From CAZBWS01 sp964495705 (GTDB lineage: Bacteria > Pseudomonadota > Gammaproteobacteria > HTCC5015), in contig CAZBWS010000005.1 in assembly GCA_964495705.1 (NCBI GenBank), forward strand, positions 17,439-81,438: 64,000 nt of DNA, in the 5' to 3' direction. Positions within the stretch are counted from its first letter, which is position 1. Each line of letters opens with the position of its first letter. The position numbers and the translations under genes were made by a program. Positions 10,994-19,863 of this stretch are shown here, in pieces. Below the pieces are notes generated by a model. It made no database searches. It was not told where the DNA came from and saw nothing but the letters and a program-made list of their open reading frames with translations.

Positions 10994-11007
10994 CTAAGTT
11001 GTTTTTT

Positions 11008-11036
11008 AGCCTATCCGCATGGGTGTGCGATAGGCT
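11008..11036. repeat. Inverted repeat built from the CTATCCGCAT word (lpdA-sucB spacer)
   Basis: The left arm AGCCTATCCGCA and right arm TGCGATAGGCT pair with one bulged C. The left arm is an exact copy of the extended iterated word. It sits in the 74-base spacer between sucB and lpdA and could form an mRNA hairpin that tunes expression or protects the upstream message. It has no strong T-run on the transcribed side, so full termination is unlikely. Confidence 0.6.
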
Positions 11037-11055
11037 GGTTTAAGTTTTTTATTGA

Positions 11056-12270
11056 CTATATGTTTAACATGATACGGGCAGGCTCTTCTAATAGTTCTTT
11101 AATGGTTACTAAGAACTGTACCGCTTCCTTGCCATCAATAATTCGATGATCATATGACAGTGCCAAATACATCATAGGCCTAGCGACAATTTCACCATTT
11201 TCAACTACGGCACGTTGCTGGGTTTTGTGCATGCCTAAGATGGCTGATTGAGGTGGATTCAATATGGGGGTCGACATCATAGAACCAAATACACCGCCGT
11301 TAGATATAGTAAAGGTGCCGCCCTGCAGATCCTCTACTGCAAGCTTTCCGTCCTGCGCCTGCTGGCCGTAATTGCTAATGGACTGTTCTACATCTGCCAT
11401 ACTCATGTGCTCTGCATTGCGCAGCACGGGAACAACCAATCCACGTGGAGAGGAAACCGCCACGCCGATGTCTTGGTAACCATGGTAGACAATGTCGCCA
11501 CCGTCGATAGACGCGTTGATTTCAGGGAAGCGCTTGAGGGCTTCTACTGATGCTCGTACAAAGAAGGACATAAAGCCTAGTTTTACATCGTGAGACTTTT
11601 CAAATTGCTCTTTGTACTTGCTGCGCAGGTCCATAATTGGCTGCATATTAACTTCATTGAACGTAGTCAATATGGCTGACGTTTGCTGCGACTCGACGAG
11701 GCGCTCTGCAATACGTTGTCGTAGGCGGGTCATTGGTACGCGCTTTTCAGGTCGATCCCCTGCACTGGTTAAGCGTTCAGGGCTATGCACCGGGGCTTTT
11801 TCAGCAGCCGATAGTTGTGGTGCGGTGCTGGTAGTCTGCGCCGCTGGCTGACTTTCAAGATGCTTGAGGATATCTTCTTTGAGTAAACGGCCATTTTTAC
11901 CACTGCCTTTAACTTGGCTGGGGTCGAGATTATGCTCTTCAACTAATTTACGTACGGCGGGGCTCAAGGTCTGCTCTGCTGAGTTGTCCACGCTAGCAGC
12001 GGGGGCTGGAGCAGCAGGTTGTTCTTCCACAGCGCCCTCTTTCATTTTAGCCAATAATTGGTTGGCTGTTACGGTCGCGCCCACCTCTTGCAGTATCTCT
12101 TCAAGTACACCGTCTGCAGGTGCAGGTACTTCTAAGATAACCTTGTCAGTTTCAATATCGACAAGGTTTTCGTCGCGTTTAACACTGTCGCCAGGCTGTT
12201 TGTGCCACGCTGCAACAGTGGCATCGGCTACGGACTCGGGTAGTACGGGAACTTTGACTTCAATCGACAT
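11056..12270 (-). CDS. sucB: 2-oxoglutarate dehydrogenase E2, dihydrolipoyl succinyltransferase
   Basis: A 404-residue core enzyme that transfers succinyl groups from lipoate to CoA. Domain order is: lipoyl domain (1-75) with the lipoylated K43 in ETDKVILEV; an alanine/proline linker; a peripheral-subunit binding domain (about 105-140, [20 protein letters not shown]); and a catalytic domain (about 170-404) with the active-site H375 in SYDHRIIDG. Only one lipoyl domain is present, as usual for SucB. Operon position after sucA (42 bases) confirms the role. Confidence 0.97.
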   Translation of the reverse strand: MSIEVKVPVLPESVADATVAAWHKQPGDSVKRDENLVDIETDKVILEVPAPADGVLEEILQEVGATVTANQLLAKMKEGAVEEQPAAPAPAASVDNSAEQTLSPAVRKLVEEHNLDPSQVKGSGKNGRLLKEDILKHLESQPAAQTTSTAPQLSAAEKAPVHSPERLTSAGDRPEKRVPMTRLRQRIAERLVESQQTSAILTTFNEVNMQPIMDLRSKYKEQFEKSHDVKLGFMSFFVRASVEALKRFPEINASIDGGDIVYHGYQDIGVAVSSPRGLVVPVLRNAEHMSMADVEQSISNYGQQAQDGKLAVEDLQGGTFTISNGGVFGSMMSTPILNPPQSAILGMHKTQQRAVVENGEIVARPMMYLALSYDHRIIDGKEAVQFLVTIKELLEEPARIMLNI

Positions 12271-12312
12271 AATTTTCTTCTCTTCAATATCTTACGTAGC
12301 AGCGTTAAATAA

Positions 12313-15180
12313 TTAGGCTTCGTTAATTGGGTTAAATGCGTCTTCAACTAACTGCTTTTGTTGCACGACGTGTATTTTAGCAGAGCCTACCGCGGGTGAT
12401 GCGGAGGCAGGACGACCAGCATAGTGCAAATACTCGCCGTTGAGCATGGCACGAATGTGGTGTTGAATACTGTACCAAGCACCTTGGTTAAGAGGCTCTT
12501 CCTGGCACCAAACAAATTCTTCTACATTGTTGTAACGCTCAATTTCAGCGCCCATTAATGCTTCGGGGAATGGGTAGAGTTGTTCGATGCGAATGAGTGC
12601 AACATGATCTATGTTGTTGGTTTCTCGGTACTCTAGCAAGTCGTAGTAAACTTTGCCGCTACAGAAAACCACTCGGCTAATCTCATCTTCTCGCTGACCT
12701 GTGGTTAGGTCGCAGAGGATGGGCATAAAGGCGCCTTCTGATAGATCGTCTAAGGGGCTAACAGCACGTTTATGACGCAGTAAGCTTTTAGGCGTCATGA
12801 CGATTAAAGGCTTGCGGCAGGGGCGAATCGCTTGGCGACGCAGTAAGTGGAATATCTGTGCAGGCGTTGTAGGGTAACAAACCTGCATATTGTGTTCGGC
12901 ACAGAGTTGCAAATAACGCTCTAGCCTAGCCGATGAATGCTCTGGCCCCTGGCCCTCATAGCCATGGGGTAGCAGCATTGTGAGGCCGCTGAGACGGTTC
13001 CATTTCTGCTCGCCAGAACTAATGAATTGATCGATAACCACCTGCGCACCGTTGGCGAAATCGCCAAACTGCGCTTCCCAGATAACCAGCGAATGAGGGT
13101 CTGAAGTTGAGTAGCCGTATTCAAAGGCCAATACCGCTTCTTCAGAGAGTAGTGAGTCGATTACCAAGAAATTGGCTTGATTCTCCGATACATTGCGCAG
13201 TGGTACATAGGCATCACCCGTAGTTTGACCGTGCAGCACTGCGTGGCGATGGAAGAAGGTGCCGCGACCAGCATCTTGCCCGTTTAAGCGAATCGGATAC
13301 CACTCAGTAACGAGCGAGGCATAGGCCATCGTCTCCGCAAAGCCCCAGTCCATCGGCATGGCGCCAGCCCCCATCTTGCGGCGGTCATCGAGAATTTTCA
13401 TCACTCGCGGATGAACGACATGACCCTCAGGGATTTTCAATAGGTTGTCGTTGAGCTCTTTTACTTTATCCAGTGCAACGCGCGTATCACAGGGCTCGTC
13501 CCAGTCTTTGCCAAGGAAGGGTTCCCAGTCGACAACATAAAGGCCTTTATCTTCCGAGGCATCAGCAATTAAAGGCTGTGCACATAGTCCGTTATCGAGG
13601 GTGTCGCGATAGTTCTCAACAAAGCTGCGGTCTTCCGGTTCGGTGATGATGCTTTGCGCTATCAAATGTTTGGCATAAAGCGTTCGCGTAGTTTCTAGGG
13701 CTTTAATTTTTTGATACATCATCGGCTGAGTCGCCGAGGGCTCGTCGGCCTCATTGTGGCCGTGGCGACGATAGCAAATCAGGTCGATAACCACGTCTTT
13801 CTTAAATTGATTGCGATAGGCCAAAGCCAGTTGCGTTACCTGCATGACCGCTTCAGGGTCATCTCCGTTGACGTGAAAGATTGGGGTGTTCACCATCTTT
13901 GCGACGTCGGTGCAGTAATAAGTAGAGCGCGAGTCTTCTTGGTTGGATGTGGTGAAGCCAACCTGGTTGTTAATGACAATATGCACCGTACCCTTGGTCG
14001 AGAAACCACGGGACTGGGACATGTTGAAGGTTTCCATCACTACGCCCTGGCCAGCAAATGCAGCGTCGCCGTGAATATTGATGGCGAGTACTTCATTGCC
14101 CTCTTTATCGCCACGGCGATCTTGGCGGGCGCGCACCGAGCCTTCAACGACGGGGGCAACAATTTCTAAGTGTGAAGGGTTAAACGCTAAAGTAAGGTGA
14201 GTGGTGCCATGCTCAGATTTAATGTCTGAAGAAAAGCCCATATGATATTTTACATCGCCTGAGCGCGTCTCACCGGTACTCATTTTGCCTTCAAATTCAG
14301 AGAATAAGTCAGCGGGGTTCTTGCCCATAACATTAACTAAGACATTGAGGCGGCCACGGTGAGCCATGCCGATCACTACTTCCTTCGTGCCAGCGGAGCT
14401 TGCTTCACGAATCAGCAAGTCGAGCATAGGAATCATTGCTTCACCACCCTCAAGAGAGAAGCGTTTTTGACCTACGTATTTAGTATGTAGATAGCGCTCC
14501 ATGCCCTCGGCGGCTGTTAGGCGCTCAAGCAGCAATGTTTTGAAGGCTCTGTCGTAGTTGGGCTTGCCTCGGGTGGTCTCAATGCGCTGTTGTAGCCAGC
14601 GGCGCTCATCCATATCTAAGATATGCATCAGCTCGGCACCAATACTGTCGCAGTAAGTCTCGTTGAGAATTTCGAGTATTTCAGCCAATGTCGCTTTGCT
14701 AGGGCCAAATAGAGTGCCCGTATCAAAAACAGTATCTAAGTCACTGAGGCTAAGGCCATGGAATTTAAGTGTAAGATCTGGGATGTCTTCCGCTTGCTTG
14801 CGGTACAGCGGGTCCAAAGCTGCATGTTGGTGCCCCTTGGTGCGGAAGGCTTGAATAAGGTGTAATACACGCACTTGCTTTCGTTCGTGCTCTAGCTGGC
14901 CGGCATCGCCTGCAGTAGAAGGAATGTAACGCGACTTAATTCGGGCTATTTCACGAAACTCTGCACGTACTTCTGAGTGCGGGATGTCGTGGGCTCGCTT
15001 GTGTGTGTCTGGGCTAGGCAGCTTTGCAAAGGTTTGCTGCCATTTCGGCTCCACACTGCTGGGGTCTTGTAGCCAAGATTCGTACATGTCTTCGAGGTAG
15101 GCGCCATTGGCACCATCGAAGATGGAAGAATCCCAGTGGGCGCTCATGTCGGCATTTAAGCCATTCTTTTTTATCGTCAT
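12313..15180 (-). CDS. sucA: 2-oxoglutarate dehydrogenase E1
   Basis: A 955-residue thiamine-diphosphate decarboxylase that commits 2-oxoglutarate to succinyl-CoA. The N-terminal E2-binding segment (FDGANGAYLEDMYESWLQDP) is typical of SucA. The dehydrogenase core includes VVIGMAHRGRLNVLVNVMGK and, for thiamine diphosphate binding, HGDAAFAGQGVVMETFNMS. A transketolase-like pyrimidine-binding domain and C-terminal region follow. Full length for the family. It heads the sucA-sucB-lpdA-sucC-sucD operon on the minus strand. No sdhCDAB genes precede it in this window; moaB lies upstream instead. Confidence 0.97.
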   Translation of the reverse strand: MTIKKNGLNADMSAHWDSSIFDGANGAYLEDMYESWLQDPSSVEPKWQQTFAKLPSPDTHKRAHDIPHSEVRAEFREIARIKSRYIPSTAGDAGQLEHERKQVRVLHLIQAFRTKGHQHAALDPLYRKQAEDIPDLTLKFHGLSLSDLDTVFDTGTLFGPSKATLAEILEILNETYCDSIGAELMHILDMDERRWLQQRIETTRGKPNYDRAFKTLLLERLTAAEGMERYLHTKYVGQKRFSLEGGEAMIPMLDLLIREASSAGTKEVVIGMAHRGRLNVLVNVMGKNPADLFSEFEGKMSTGETRSGDVKYHMGFSSDIKSEHGTTHLTLAFNPSHLEIVAPVVEGSVRARQDRRGDKEGNEVLAINIHGDAAFAGQGVVMETFNMSQSRGFSTKGTVHIVINNQVGFTTSNQEDSRSTYYCTDVAKMVNTPIFHVNGDDPEAVMQVTQLALAYRNQFKKDVVIDLICYRRHGHNEADEPSATQPMMYQKIKALETTRTLYAKHLIAQSIITEPEDRSFVENYRDTLDNGLCAQPLIADASEDKGLYVVDWEPFLGKDWDEPCDTRVALDKVKELNDNLLKIPEGHVVHPRVMKILDDRRKMGAGAMPMDWGFAETMAYASLVTEWYPIRLNGQDAGRGTFFHRHAVLHGQTTGDAYVPLRNVSENQANFLVIDSLLSEEAVLAFEYGYSTSDPHSLVIWEAQFGDFANGAQVVIDQFISSGEQKWNRLSGLTMLLPHGYEGQGPEHSSARLERYLQLCAEHNMQVCYPTTPAQIFHLLRRQAIRPCRKPLIVMTPKSLLRHKRAVSPLDDLSEGAFMPILCDLTTGQREDEISRVVFCSGKVYYDLLEYRETNNIDHVALIRIEQLYPFPEALMGAEIERYNNVEEFVWCQEEPLNQGAWYSIQHHIRAMLNGEYLHYAGRPASASPAVGSAKIHVVQQKQLVEDAFNPINEA

Positions 15181-15213
15181 TGCTGTCTTTATTGTTTGCC
15201 GTGGCTTTCAGTA

Positions 15214-15228
15214 ATGCTTCTGAAGCAT
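15214..15228. promoter_or_regulatory. Perfect 15-base palindrome upstream of sucA
   Basis: ATGCTTC-T-GAAGCAT is a perfect inverted repeat 34 bases upstream of the sucA start codon. Its symmetry and location suit an operator or a small 5'-leader hairpin. No regulator is identified from the sequence. Confidence 0.3.
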
Positions 15229-15328
15229 CTTCTACTGAGGGATAATAATGCGCTTCTCTATATTGGGTGTAAAGTGCTAGGGCGCCTCTACTTATAGATT
15301 AATTCAAATTTTCTTTGCCTCTTGTTAT

Positions 15329-15844
15329 TTAATGCTCTTTCAAGCGTGGTATTAGCATGGCTAGGTTGCACGGCGTTGTGCGATTGTCTAGCTGGTCTTG
15401 TATCAATTTATTCCACCCTGTTCGGCAGGCTCCGCTGGACCCTGGTAGGCAGAAAGTGTAGGTGCCGTTGGCAACGCCGGCTAGGCAGCGCGATTGTAGA
15501 CTAGATGTTTTGATTTCATCGTAGGATAGAGCGCGAAAAAGCTCGCCGAAACCGTCAATAGTTTTATCCAGCAGCGGTTGTATCGCCTCTGGTGTACCGT
15601 CGCGACCCGTAATGCCCGTGCCGCCGGTAGTGATGATTACGTCGGTTTGCTCATCGGCAATCCACTGTGAGACTTGGGCGCGTATCTTGTAGATGTCGTC
15701 GCGCACAATCTTTCTTTCGGCAAGGCTATGTCCGGCACGCTCTAGGTGTTCAATCAGCGTTTGGCCTGATGTGTCGTCATCAATTGTTCGAGTATCTGAA
15801 ATAGTTAGTACAGCGATGTTCAGGGCTATGAATTCTCGGCTCAC
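15329..15844 (-). CDS. moaB: Molybdenum cofactor biosynthesis protein B
   Basis: A 171-residue MoaB/MogA-fold protein that binds molybdopterin and is implicated in its adenylylation. Motifs are [15 protein letters not shown] near the N-terminus and [16 protein letters not shown] in the middle (the MPT-binding region), with [12 protein letters not shown] near the C-terminus. The length suits MoaB rather than the larger MogA fusions. Its start overlaps the moaC stop by 4 bases, indicating a moaC-moaB operon on the minus strand. Confidence 0.94.
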   Translation of the reverse strand: MSREFIALNIAVLTISDTRTIDDDTSGQTLIEHLERAGHSLAERKIVRDDIYKIRAQVSQWIADEQTDVIITTGGTGITGRDGTPEAIQPLLDKTIDGFGELFRALSYDEIKTSSLQSRCLAGVANGTYTFCLPGSSGACRTGWNKLIQDQLDNRTTPCNLAMLIPRLKEH

Positions 15845-16329
15845 GTAAGATTCTCGTCTAAATTGAAGTCATCGGATTTGCCACCCGACTTATGTTGCAA
15901 GCACACATTAGCAATTATCATGCCACGATCAACGGCTTTGCACATATCATAGATAGTTAGCAGAGAAACTTGCACTGCGTGCAGGGCTTCTATCTCCACA
16001 CCAGTCTTTGCATGCACCTCGGTTTGTGCAATGCAGTGCACGCTGCTCGTTTCTGGTGCAAGAGTAAATTCTATGCTGACCTTTGTCAGGGCTAAAGGGT
16101 GGCATAGCGGGATGGCATCAGCGGCTTTTTTACTCGCCATGATGCCTGCAATGCGAGCGATAGCGAGTACATCTCCCTTTTTATGCTCGCCGTTGGCAAT
16201 CATGTCCAATGTGTCCGCCTGCATGCGGATGGTGCCTTGTGCGATAGCAATGCGGTGGCTAATGTCTTTATTGCCTACATCTACCATGTGGGCTTGACCG
16301 TCTTGGTCGAAATGGGTGAGTTTGCTCAT
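15841..16329 (-). CDS. moaC: Cyclic pyranopterin monophosphate synthase MoaC
   Basis: A 162-residue enzyme that, with MoaA, turns GTP into cyclic pyranopterin monophosphate, the first molybdenum cofactor intermediate. The conserved stretches [27 protein letters not shown]-like [14 protein letters not shown] and [19 protein letters not shown] are all present. MoaA itself is encoded at 37.7 kb beside the nitrate reductase genes. moaC-moaB is divergent from moaD-moaE, with an 84-base shared promoter region. Confidence 0.96.
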   Translation of the reverse strand: MSKLTHFDQDGQAHMVDVGNKDISHRIAIAQGTIRMQADTLDMIANGEHKKGDVLAIARIAGIMASKKAADAIPLCHPLALTKVSIEFTLAPETSSVHCIAQTEVHAKTGVEIEALHAVQVSLLTIYDMCKAVDRGMIIANVCLQHKSGGKSDDFNLDENLT

Positions 16330-16413
16330 GCCTATAGTTTACGACTTAAGCGAGCTGAGTAATAGCTTACGTACGGCTAGTATTATTGGCCTAATCTTTG
16401 CTATCTTGTTTTC

Positions 16414-16650
16414 ATGCAAAAAATTGAAGTGAAATTATTCGCCAGCTTGAGTGAGCAGCTTGGCTTTGCTGAGGTGGCTTTAGACTGCTCAAAGCAACAA
16501 ACGGTTATGCAACTATGGGAAAAGGTTTCACAAGGTAGACCTGTGCCTAGCAACTTACTCTGCGCGCGCAATATGGAATATTGTCGCCTAGATACATTAG
16601 TTGACCCCGGTGACGAGGTGGCTTTTTTCCCTCCAGTATCAGGAGGTTAG
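16414..16650 (+). CDS. moaD: Molybdopterin synthase small subunit MoaD
   Basis: A 78-residue ubiquitin-fold sulfur carrier. The C-terminal Gly-Gly (PPVSGG) is the residue pair that is adenylated and thiocarboxylated before sulfur transfer to precursor Z. It heads the moaD-moaE-mobA-mobB-moeA run. The 3' end carries the ribosome-binding site of moaE (AGGAGG at 16641-16646). Confidence 0.94.
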   Translation: MQKIEVKLFASLSEQLGFAEVALDCSKQQTVMQLWEKVSQGRPVPSNLLCARNMEYCRLDTLVDPGDEVAFFPPVSGG

Positions 16651-16654
16651 GTTC

Positions 16655-17074
16655 ATGCGTTTAGAAATATGTGATGCAGAGTTTGATGCGTTGGCTAAGC
16701 TAGCCGAATATCAACAGGGTTTGCCCCGCGGCCAATACGGTGCCGCCTGTCATTTTGTCGGCACGATGCGAGATTTTAATCAGGGTGATGATGTACAGGC
16801 CATGTGCTTAGATCACTACCCTGGCATGACTGAGAAACAGTTGTATAAAATACTCGACCGTGCCCAAGAGCAGTGGGATCTTTTGGACCTGCTGGTGATC
16901 CACCGTGTCGGTGATATTTTACCTAATGATGACATTGTCGTCTGTGCTGTTTGGTCAGCGCACAGAGATGAAGCATTCCAAGCTTGCCGTTTTCTGATTG
17001 AGGAACTAAAACATAAGGCACCCTTTTGGAAGAAAGAAACTTTAGCTAATGGTGAGCGTTGGGTGAATCAGTAA
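16655..17074 (+). CDS. moaE: Molybdopterin synthase catalytic subunit MoaE
   Basis: A 139-residue large subunit of molybdopterin synthase, which inserts two dithiolene sulfurs using MoaD. Motifs are GAACHFVGTMRDFNQGDDV, LDHYPGMTEKQL, IHRVGDILPNDDIV and the C-terminal APFWKKE with the catalytic lysines. The ATG at 16655 is preferred over an in-frame one at 16601 because AGGAGG ends 8 bases before it, and because the upstream codons overlap moaD. It abuts mobA with no gap. Confidence 0.95.
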   Translation: MRLEICDAEFDALAKLAEYQQGLPRGQYGAACHFVGTMRDFNQGDDVQAMCLDHYPGMTEKQLYKILDRAQEQWDLLDLLVIHRVGDILPNDDIVVCAVWSAHRDEAFQACRFLIEELKHKAPFWKKETLANGERWVNQ

Positions 17075-17656
17075 ATGGACTATCGACAGCATATGACGGG
17101 CTTGATTTTGGCCGGTGGCCGCTCCAGTCGTATGGGTGGAGAAGATAAGGCATGGATGAATTACAAAGGTAAACCAATGATTGAGCAGGTATTACACCGT
17201 CTAAGACCGCAGGTGGGCGATGTATTAATCAGCGCGAATAGAAATGTTGGTCAATACCAGCAGTTAGGCTTTAGAGTTATTGGCGATGAGTTTCCAGACC
17301 ATCCCGGACCCTTGGCAGGTATTGCGGCAGCGTTGGCTAGTTGCGAAACTGATTGGTTATTAGTTAGCGCTTGCGATGCACCGAATATCCCCAAAGACCT
17401 CGCACAGCGTTTATGGAATGGTATAAGGCGTTGCTCGAATGAGGTTAAACTAGCCTATCCCCATGATGGAGAACAAACACAGCATCTGTTTATGCTGTTG
17501 CACCGAGATTGTTTGGCTGCGCTGGAAGAGTCGTTAAAAAATGATCAGCACAAGGTTATGCAGTGGGTCAGCAGCCAAAGCCCAATTGAAGTTGATTTTA
17601 GCGATCACCCTACCGCCTTTACCAATATCAACACTCCATACGAACTAGAACATTAA
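17075..17656 (+). CDS. mobA: Molybdenum cofactor guanylyltransferase MobA
   Basis: A 193-residue nucleotidyltransferase that attaches GMP to Mo-molybdopterin, forming the MGD cofactor used by DMSO-reductase-family enzymes such as the nitrate reductase at 31.6 kb. The N-terminal GTP-binding signature LAGGRSSRMGGEDKAW and the DEFPDHPGPLAGI and SACDAPNIP motifs are present. The gene starts at the base after the moaE stop and its stop overlaps the mobB start by one base (TAATG). A later ATG at 17093 is possible. Confidence 0.95.
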   Translation: MDYRQHMTGLILAGGRSSRMGGEDKAWMNYKGKPMIEQVLHRLRPQVGDVLISANRNVGQYQQLGFRVIGDEFPDHPGPLAGIAAALASCETDWLLVSACDAPNIPKDLAQRLWNGIRRCSNEVKLAYPHDGEQTQHLFMLLHRDCLAALEESLKNDQHKVMQWVSSQSPIEVDFSDHPTAFTNINTPYELEH

Positions 17657-18395
17657 TGCAAACTCCTATTCTTGGCTTTGCTGCTTATAGCGGCACCGGT
17701 AAAACCACTTTATTAGAAAAACTTATCCCTCTCCTGCGCGCACGAGGATTGCGTGTAGCAGTGTTAAAGCATGCACACCACAATTTCGATATAGATAAGC
17801 CGGGCAAAGATAGCTATCGCTTGCGCAAGGCCGGTGCGGAGCAAATGTTGATTGCCTCTGACCAGCGTTGGGCGATGATGATAGAAACAGAAAAACCGCA
17901 AAGCTTCGAGAATTTACTCACACAATTCAATCACGATGAGCTGGATTTAATTATTGTCGAAGGCTTCAAGGGCGAGAGTATTCCCAAGATTGAACTGCAC
18001 CGAGCGTCATTGGGACATGACTTGATCTGTTGTTCACCCGATCAGATTTATACCGACAATACATGCGGATATGCTGGATTGCATGAAAAAGCTGAGCAGA
18101 GTCAGCCTTTGCGAGGCGGTTTTATTGCCGTGGCAGCGGATACTCAGTTGCAGCTGCCGCAAGCTATGATTTTATTGGATATTAATCAGCCTNNNNNNNN
18201 NNNNNNNNNNNNNNNNNNNNNNNNNNNNNNNNNNNNNNNNNNNNNNNNNNNNNNNNNNNNNNNNNNNNNNNNNNNNNNNNNNNNNNNNNNNNGGATACTC
18301 AGTTGCAGCTGCCGCAAGCTATGATTTTATTGGATATTAATCAGCCTCAGCAGATTGCGACTTATATTGAAGAAGAGTTTTTAAGGTATGAATAA
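17656..18395 (+). CDS. mobB: Molybdopterin-guanine dinucleotide biosynthesis protein MobB (interrupted by assembly gap)
   Basis: A P-loop GTPase-like accessory to MobA. The Walker A motif AAYSGTGKTTLLEKL is near the N-terminus, followed by VLKHAHHNFDIDKPGKDSYR and IVEGFKGESIPKIELHR. The gene is split by a 100-N gap at 18193-18292. The 55 bases before the gap (18138-18192) are repeated exactly after it (18293-18347). Removing the gap and one copy (155 bases) restores one continuous frame ending at TAA 18393-18395, giving 194 residues. The real protein should therefore be intact and of normal length. It overlaps the moeA start by 8 bases. Confidence 0.88.
18138..18347. other. Scaffold gap (18193-18292, 100 N) flanked by an exact 55-base duplication
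   Basis: Copies at 18138-18192 and 18293-18347 are identical, and the gap has a conventional length of exactly 100 N. The two contig ends overlap, so the gap probably represents zero missing bases and one redundant copy. Coordinates downstream are likely inflated by 155 bases. Confidence 0.93.
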
Positions 18396-19608
18396 TTGCT
18401 ACCAAGATCAAATGCTAGATCTAGAACAAGCTCAGCAACAAATACTCAATGCCGTCACTGCTGTACTAGAGCGGGAGAGCGTTTCACTATCGGCATCTCG
18501 TGATCGAATATTGGCAGACAATATATACGCTTCAGTTGCGGTGCCTGCGCATAAAAATTCTGCTATGGATGGCTATGCCATCGCTTGCTCTTCAGGCTTA
18601 AATGCGGGTGTTTCTTTCACTGTCGTTGGCCGCTCTATGGCCGGAGCCCCTTATCGAGGTGCAATAGCTCCTGGTCAGGCTATCCGCATCATGACGGGGG
18701 CGGTTGTTCCCGAGGGTGTTGATACGGTTGTCATGCAGGAGCATGTTGATCAAGAAGATGGTTGTGTTGTTCTGCAGCAGCCAGTTAAGCCGGGGCAGAA
18801 TGTTCGCCATGCAGGTGAAGATATAGAAAAGGGCGCTTTGGTCTATTCGGCAGGGAGAAAAATCAGTGCCTTGGACTTGGGTGTTCTTGCATCTATAGGC
18901 GTTGCTGAATTATCGGTTTATCGACGATTGAAGGTCGCTTTTTTTTGTACGGGAGATGAGCTTAAACAGCCCGGCGAGTTATTAGCCCCAGGTGATATTT
19001 TCAATTCAAATCGTTTTATGATGGTAGGCTTATTAGAAGCATTAGGCATGCAGGTGGTAGACCTAGGTGTTGTGCCCGACAGCCGAGATGCCTTAGAAGA
19101 CACTTTATATTGTGCAGCCCAGCAAGCCGATGCGATTATTTCTACCGGCGGTGTATCAGTAGGTGATGCAGACTACGTGAAAGAGGTTATGCAAAAAATC
19201 GGTGACATTGGCTTTTGGAAGGTTGCCATTAAACCCGGAAAACCCTTTGCCTTCGGGCGCTTTAAGCATTGCCACTTTTTTGGTTTGCCGGGCAACCCGG
19301 TGTCTAGTGCTGTGACGTTTAAATTACTCGTCGTGTCAGCATTGCAGAAAATGTCTGGAGAAGCATCAAGGCCTTTGCGAAAGTTAACAGTGCTTGCCGC
19401 TTGCGATTTTAACAAGCGCCCGGGTCGAATGGATTTTCAGCGTGGAAAATTACTTCCATGTACTGATGGCCAAACGGCCGTAACTGTCTTAGTGGGGCAG
19501 GGTTCACATCAATTGTTTTCTTTGGCGAAAGCGGATGCCTTAGTTTGCTTGCCGAAAGAGAGTGACGGTGTTCGTGCAGGTGAGAAAGTCGATATTTATT
19601 TATTGTAA
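18388..19608 (+). CDS. moeA: Molybdopterin molybdenumtransferase MoeA
   Basis: A 406-residue enzyme that inserts molybdate into adenylylated molybdopterin. The order of segments is typical: N-terminal AVPAHKNSAMDGYAI, the RIMTGAVVPEGVDTVVMQE region, a MoaB/MogA-like domain with FCTGDELKQPGE and STGGVSVGDADYVKE, and then PGKPFAFG and FGLPGNPVSSAVTF. Last gene of the moaD-moaE-mobA-mobB-moeA run, it overlaps mobB by 8 bases. It also contains one exact CTATCCGCAT copy (18680-18689). Confidence 0.95.
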   Translation: MNNCYQDQMLDLEQAQQQILNAVTAVLERESVSLSASRDRILADNIYASVAVPAHKNSAMDGYAIACSSGLNAGVSFTVVGRSMAGAPYRGAIAPGQAIRIMTGAVVPEGVDTVVMQEHVDQEDGCVVLQQPVKPGQNVRHAGEDIEKGALVYSAGRKISALDLGVLASIGVAELSVYRRLKVAFFCTGDELKQPGELLAPGDIFNSNRFMMVGLLEALGMQVVDLGVVPDSRDALEDTLYCAAQQADAIISTGGVSVGDADYVKEVMQKIGDIGFWKVAIKPGKPFAFGRFKHCHFFGLPGNPVSSAVTFKLLVVSALQKMSGEASRPLRKLTVLAACDFNKRPGRMDFQRGKLLPCTDGQTAVTVLVGQGSHQLFSLAKADALVCLPKESDGVRAGEKVDIYLL

Positions 19609-19758
19609 ATATGCTTTTTCTTAGTGCACTTGTTTTTTTTATGCTTATATTTTGCGCATCAATAATATTGAAAAAATCTATTTAAATAATAATTTAAAAA
19701 TCATTAAATTATATAGAAAGCTAGTTAGAATAAGGCTTACTGTTAGCTTTTAAAAAAG

Positions 19759-19775
19759 TTGGCACACTATTCGCT
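19759..19775 (+). promoter_or_regulatory. Sigma-54 promoter of the porin-nrt operon
   Basis: TTGGCACACTATTCGCT matches the -24/-12 consensus (TGGCAC-N5-TTGCW) with exact GG-N10-GC spacing (GG 19761-19762, GC 19773-19774). It lies about 90 bases upstream of the porin start. The same geometry occurs before three other units of the nitrate island. Confidence 0.85.
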
Positions 19776-19789
19776 TTAACCCCCTTGAA

Positions 19790-19805
19790 GATGCAAAGAC
19801 GTATC
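19790..19805 (+). promoter_or_regulatory. Candidate ANTAR (NasT) hexaloop hairpin in the porin-nrt leader
   Basis: Arms GATGC and GTATC (one G-U pair) close the hexaloop AAAGAC. A at loop position 1 and G at position 4 match the loop recognised by ANTAR proteins. It would lie at the very 5' end of the sigma-54 transcript and is followed two bases later by T6 (19808-19813). A second hexaloop hairpin, usual in ANTAR targets, is not clear. The next inverted repeat (GAGTTG 19818-19823 / CAACTC 19835-19840) has a longer loop. Tentative. Confidence 0.35.
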
Positions 19806-19863
19806 ACTTTTTTATGTGAGTTGGATTGTTGTTTCAACTCTAGATTAAACTCAAGGGTATATT

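Noticed and set aside
17656..18324. A 222-residue reading frame running through the N gap in mobB
   Set aside because: It translates unknown bases and ends in the duplicated segment. Removing the redundant 155 bases gives a coherent 194-residue MobB.
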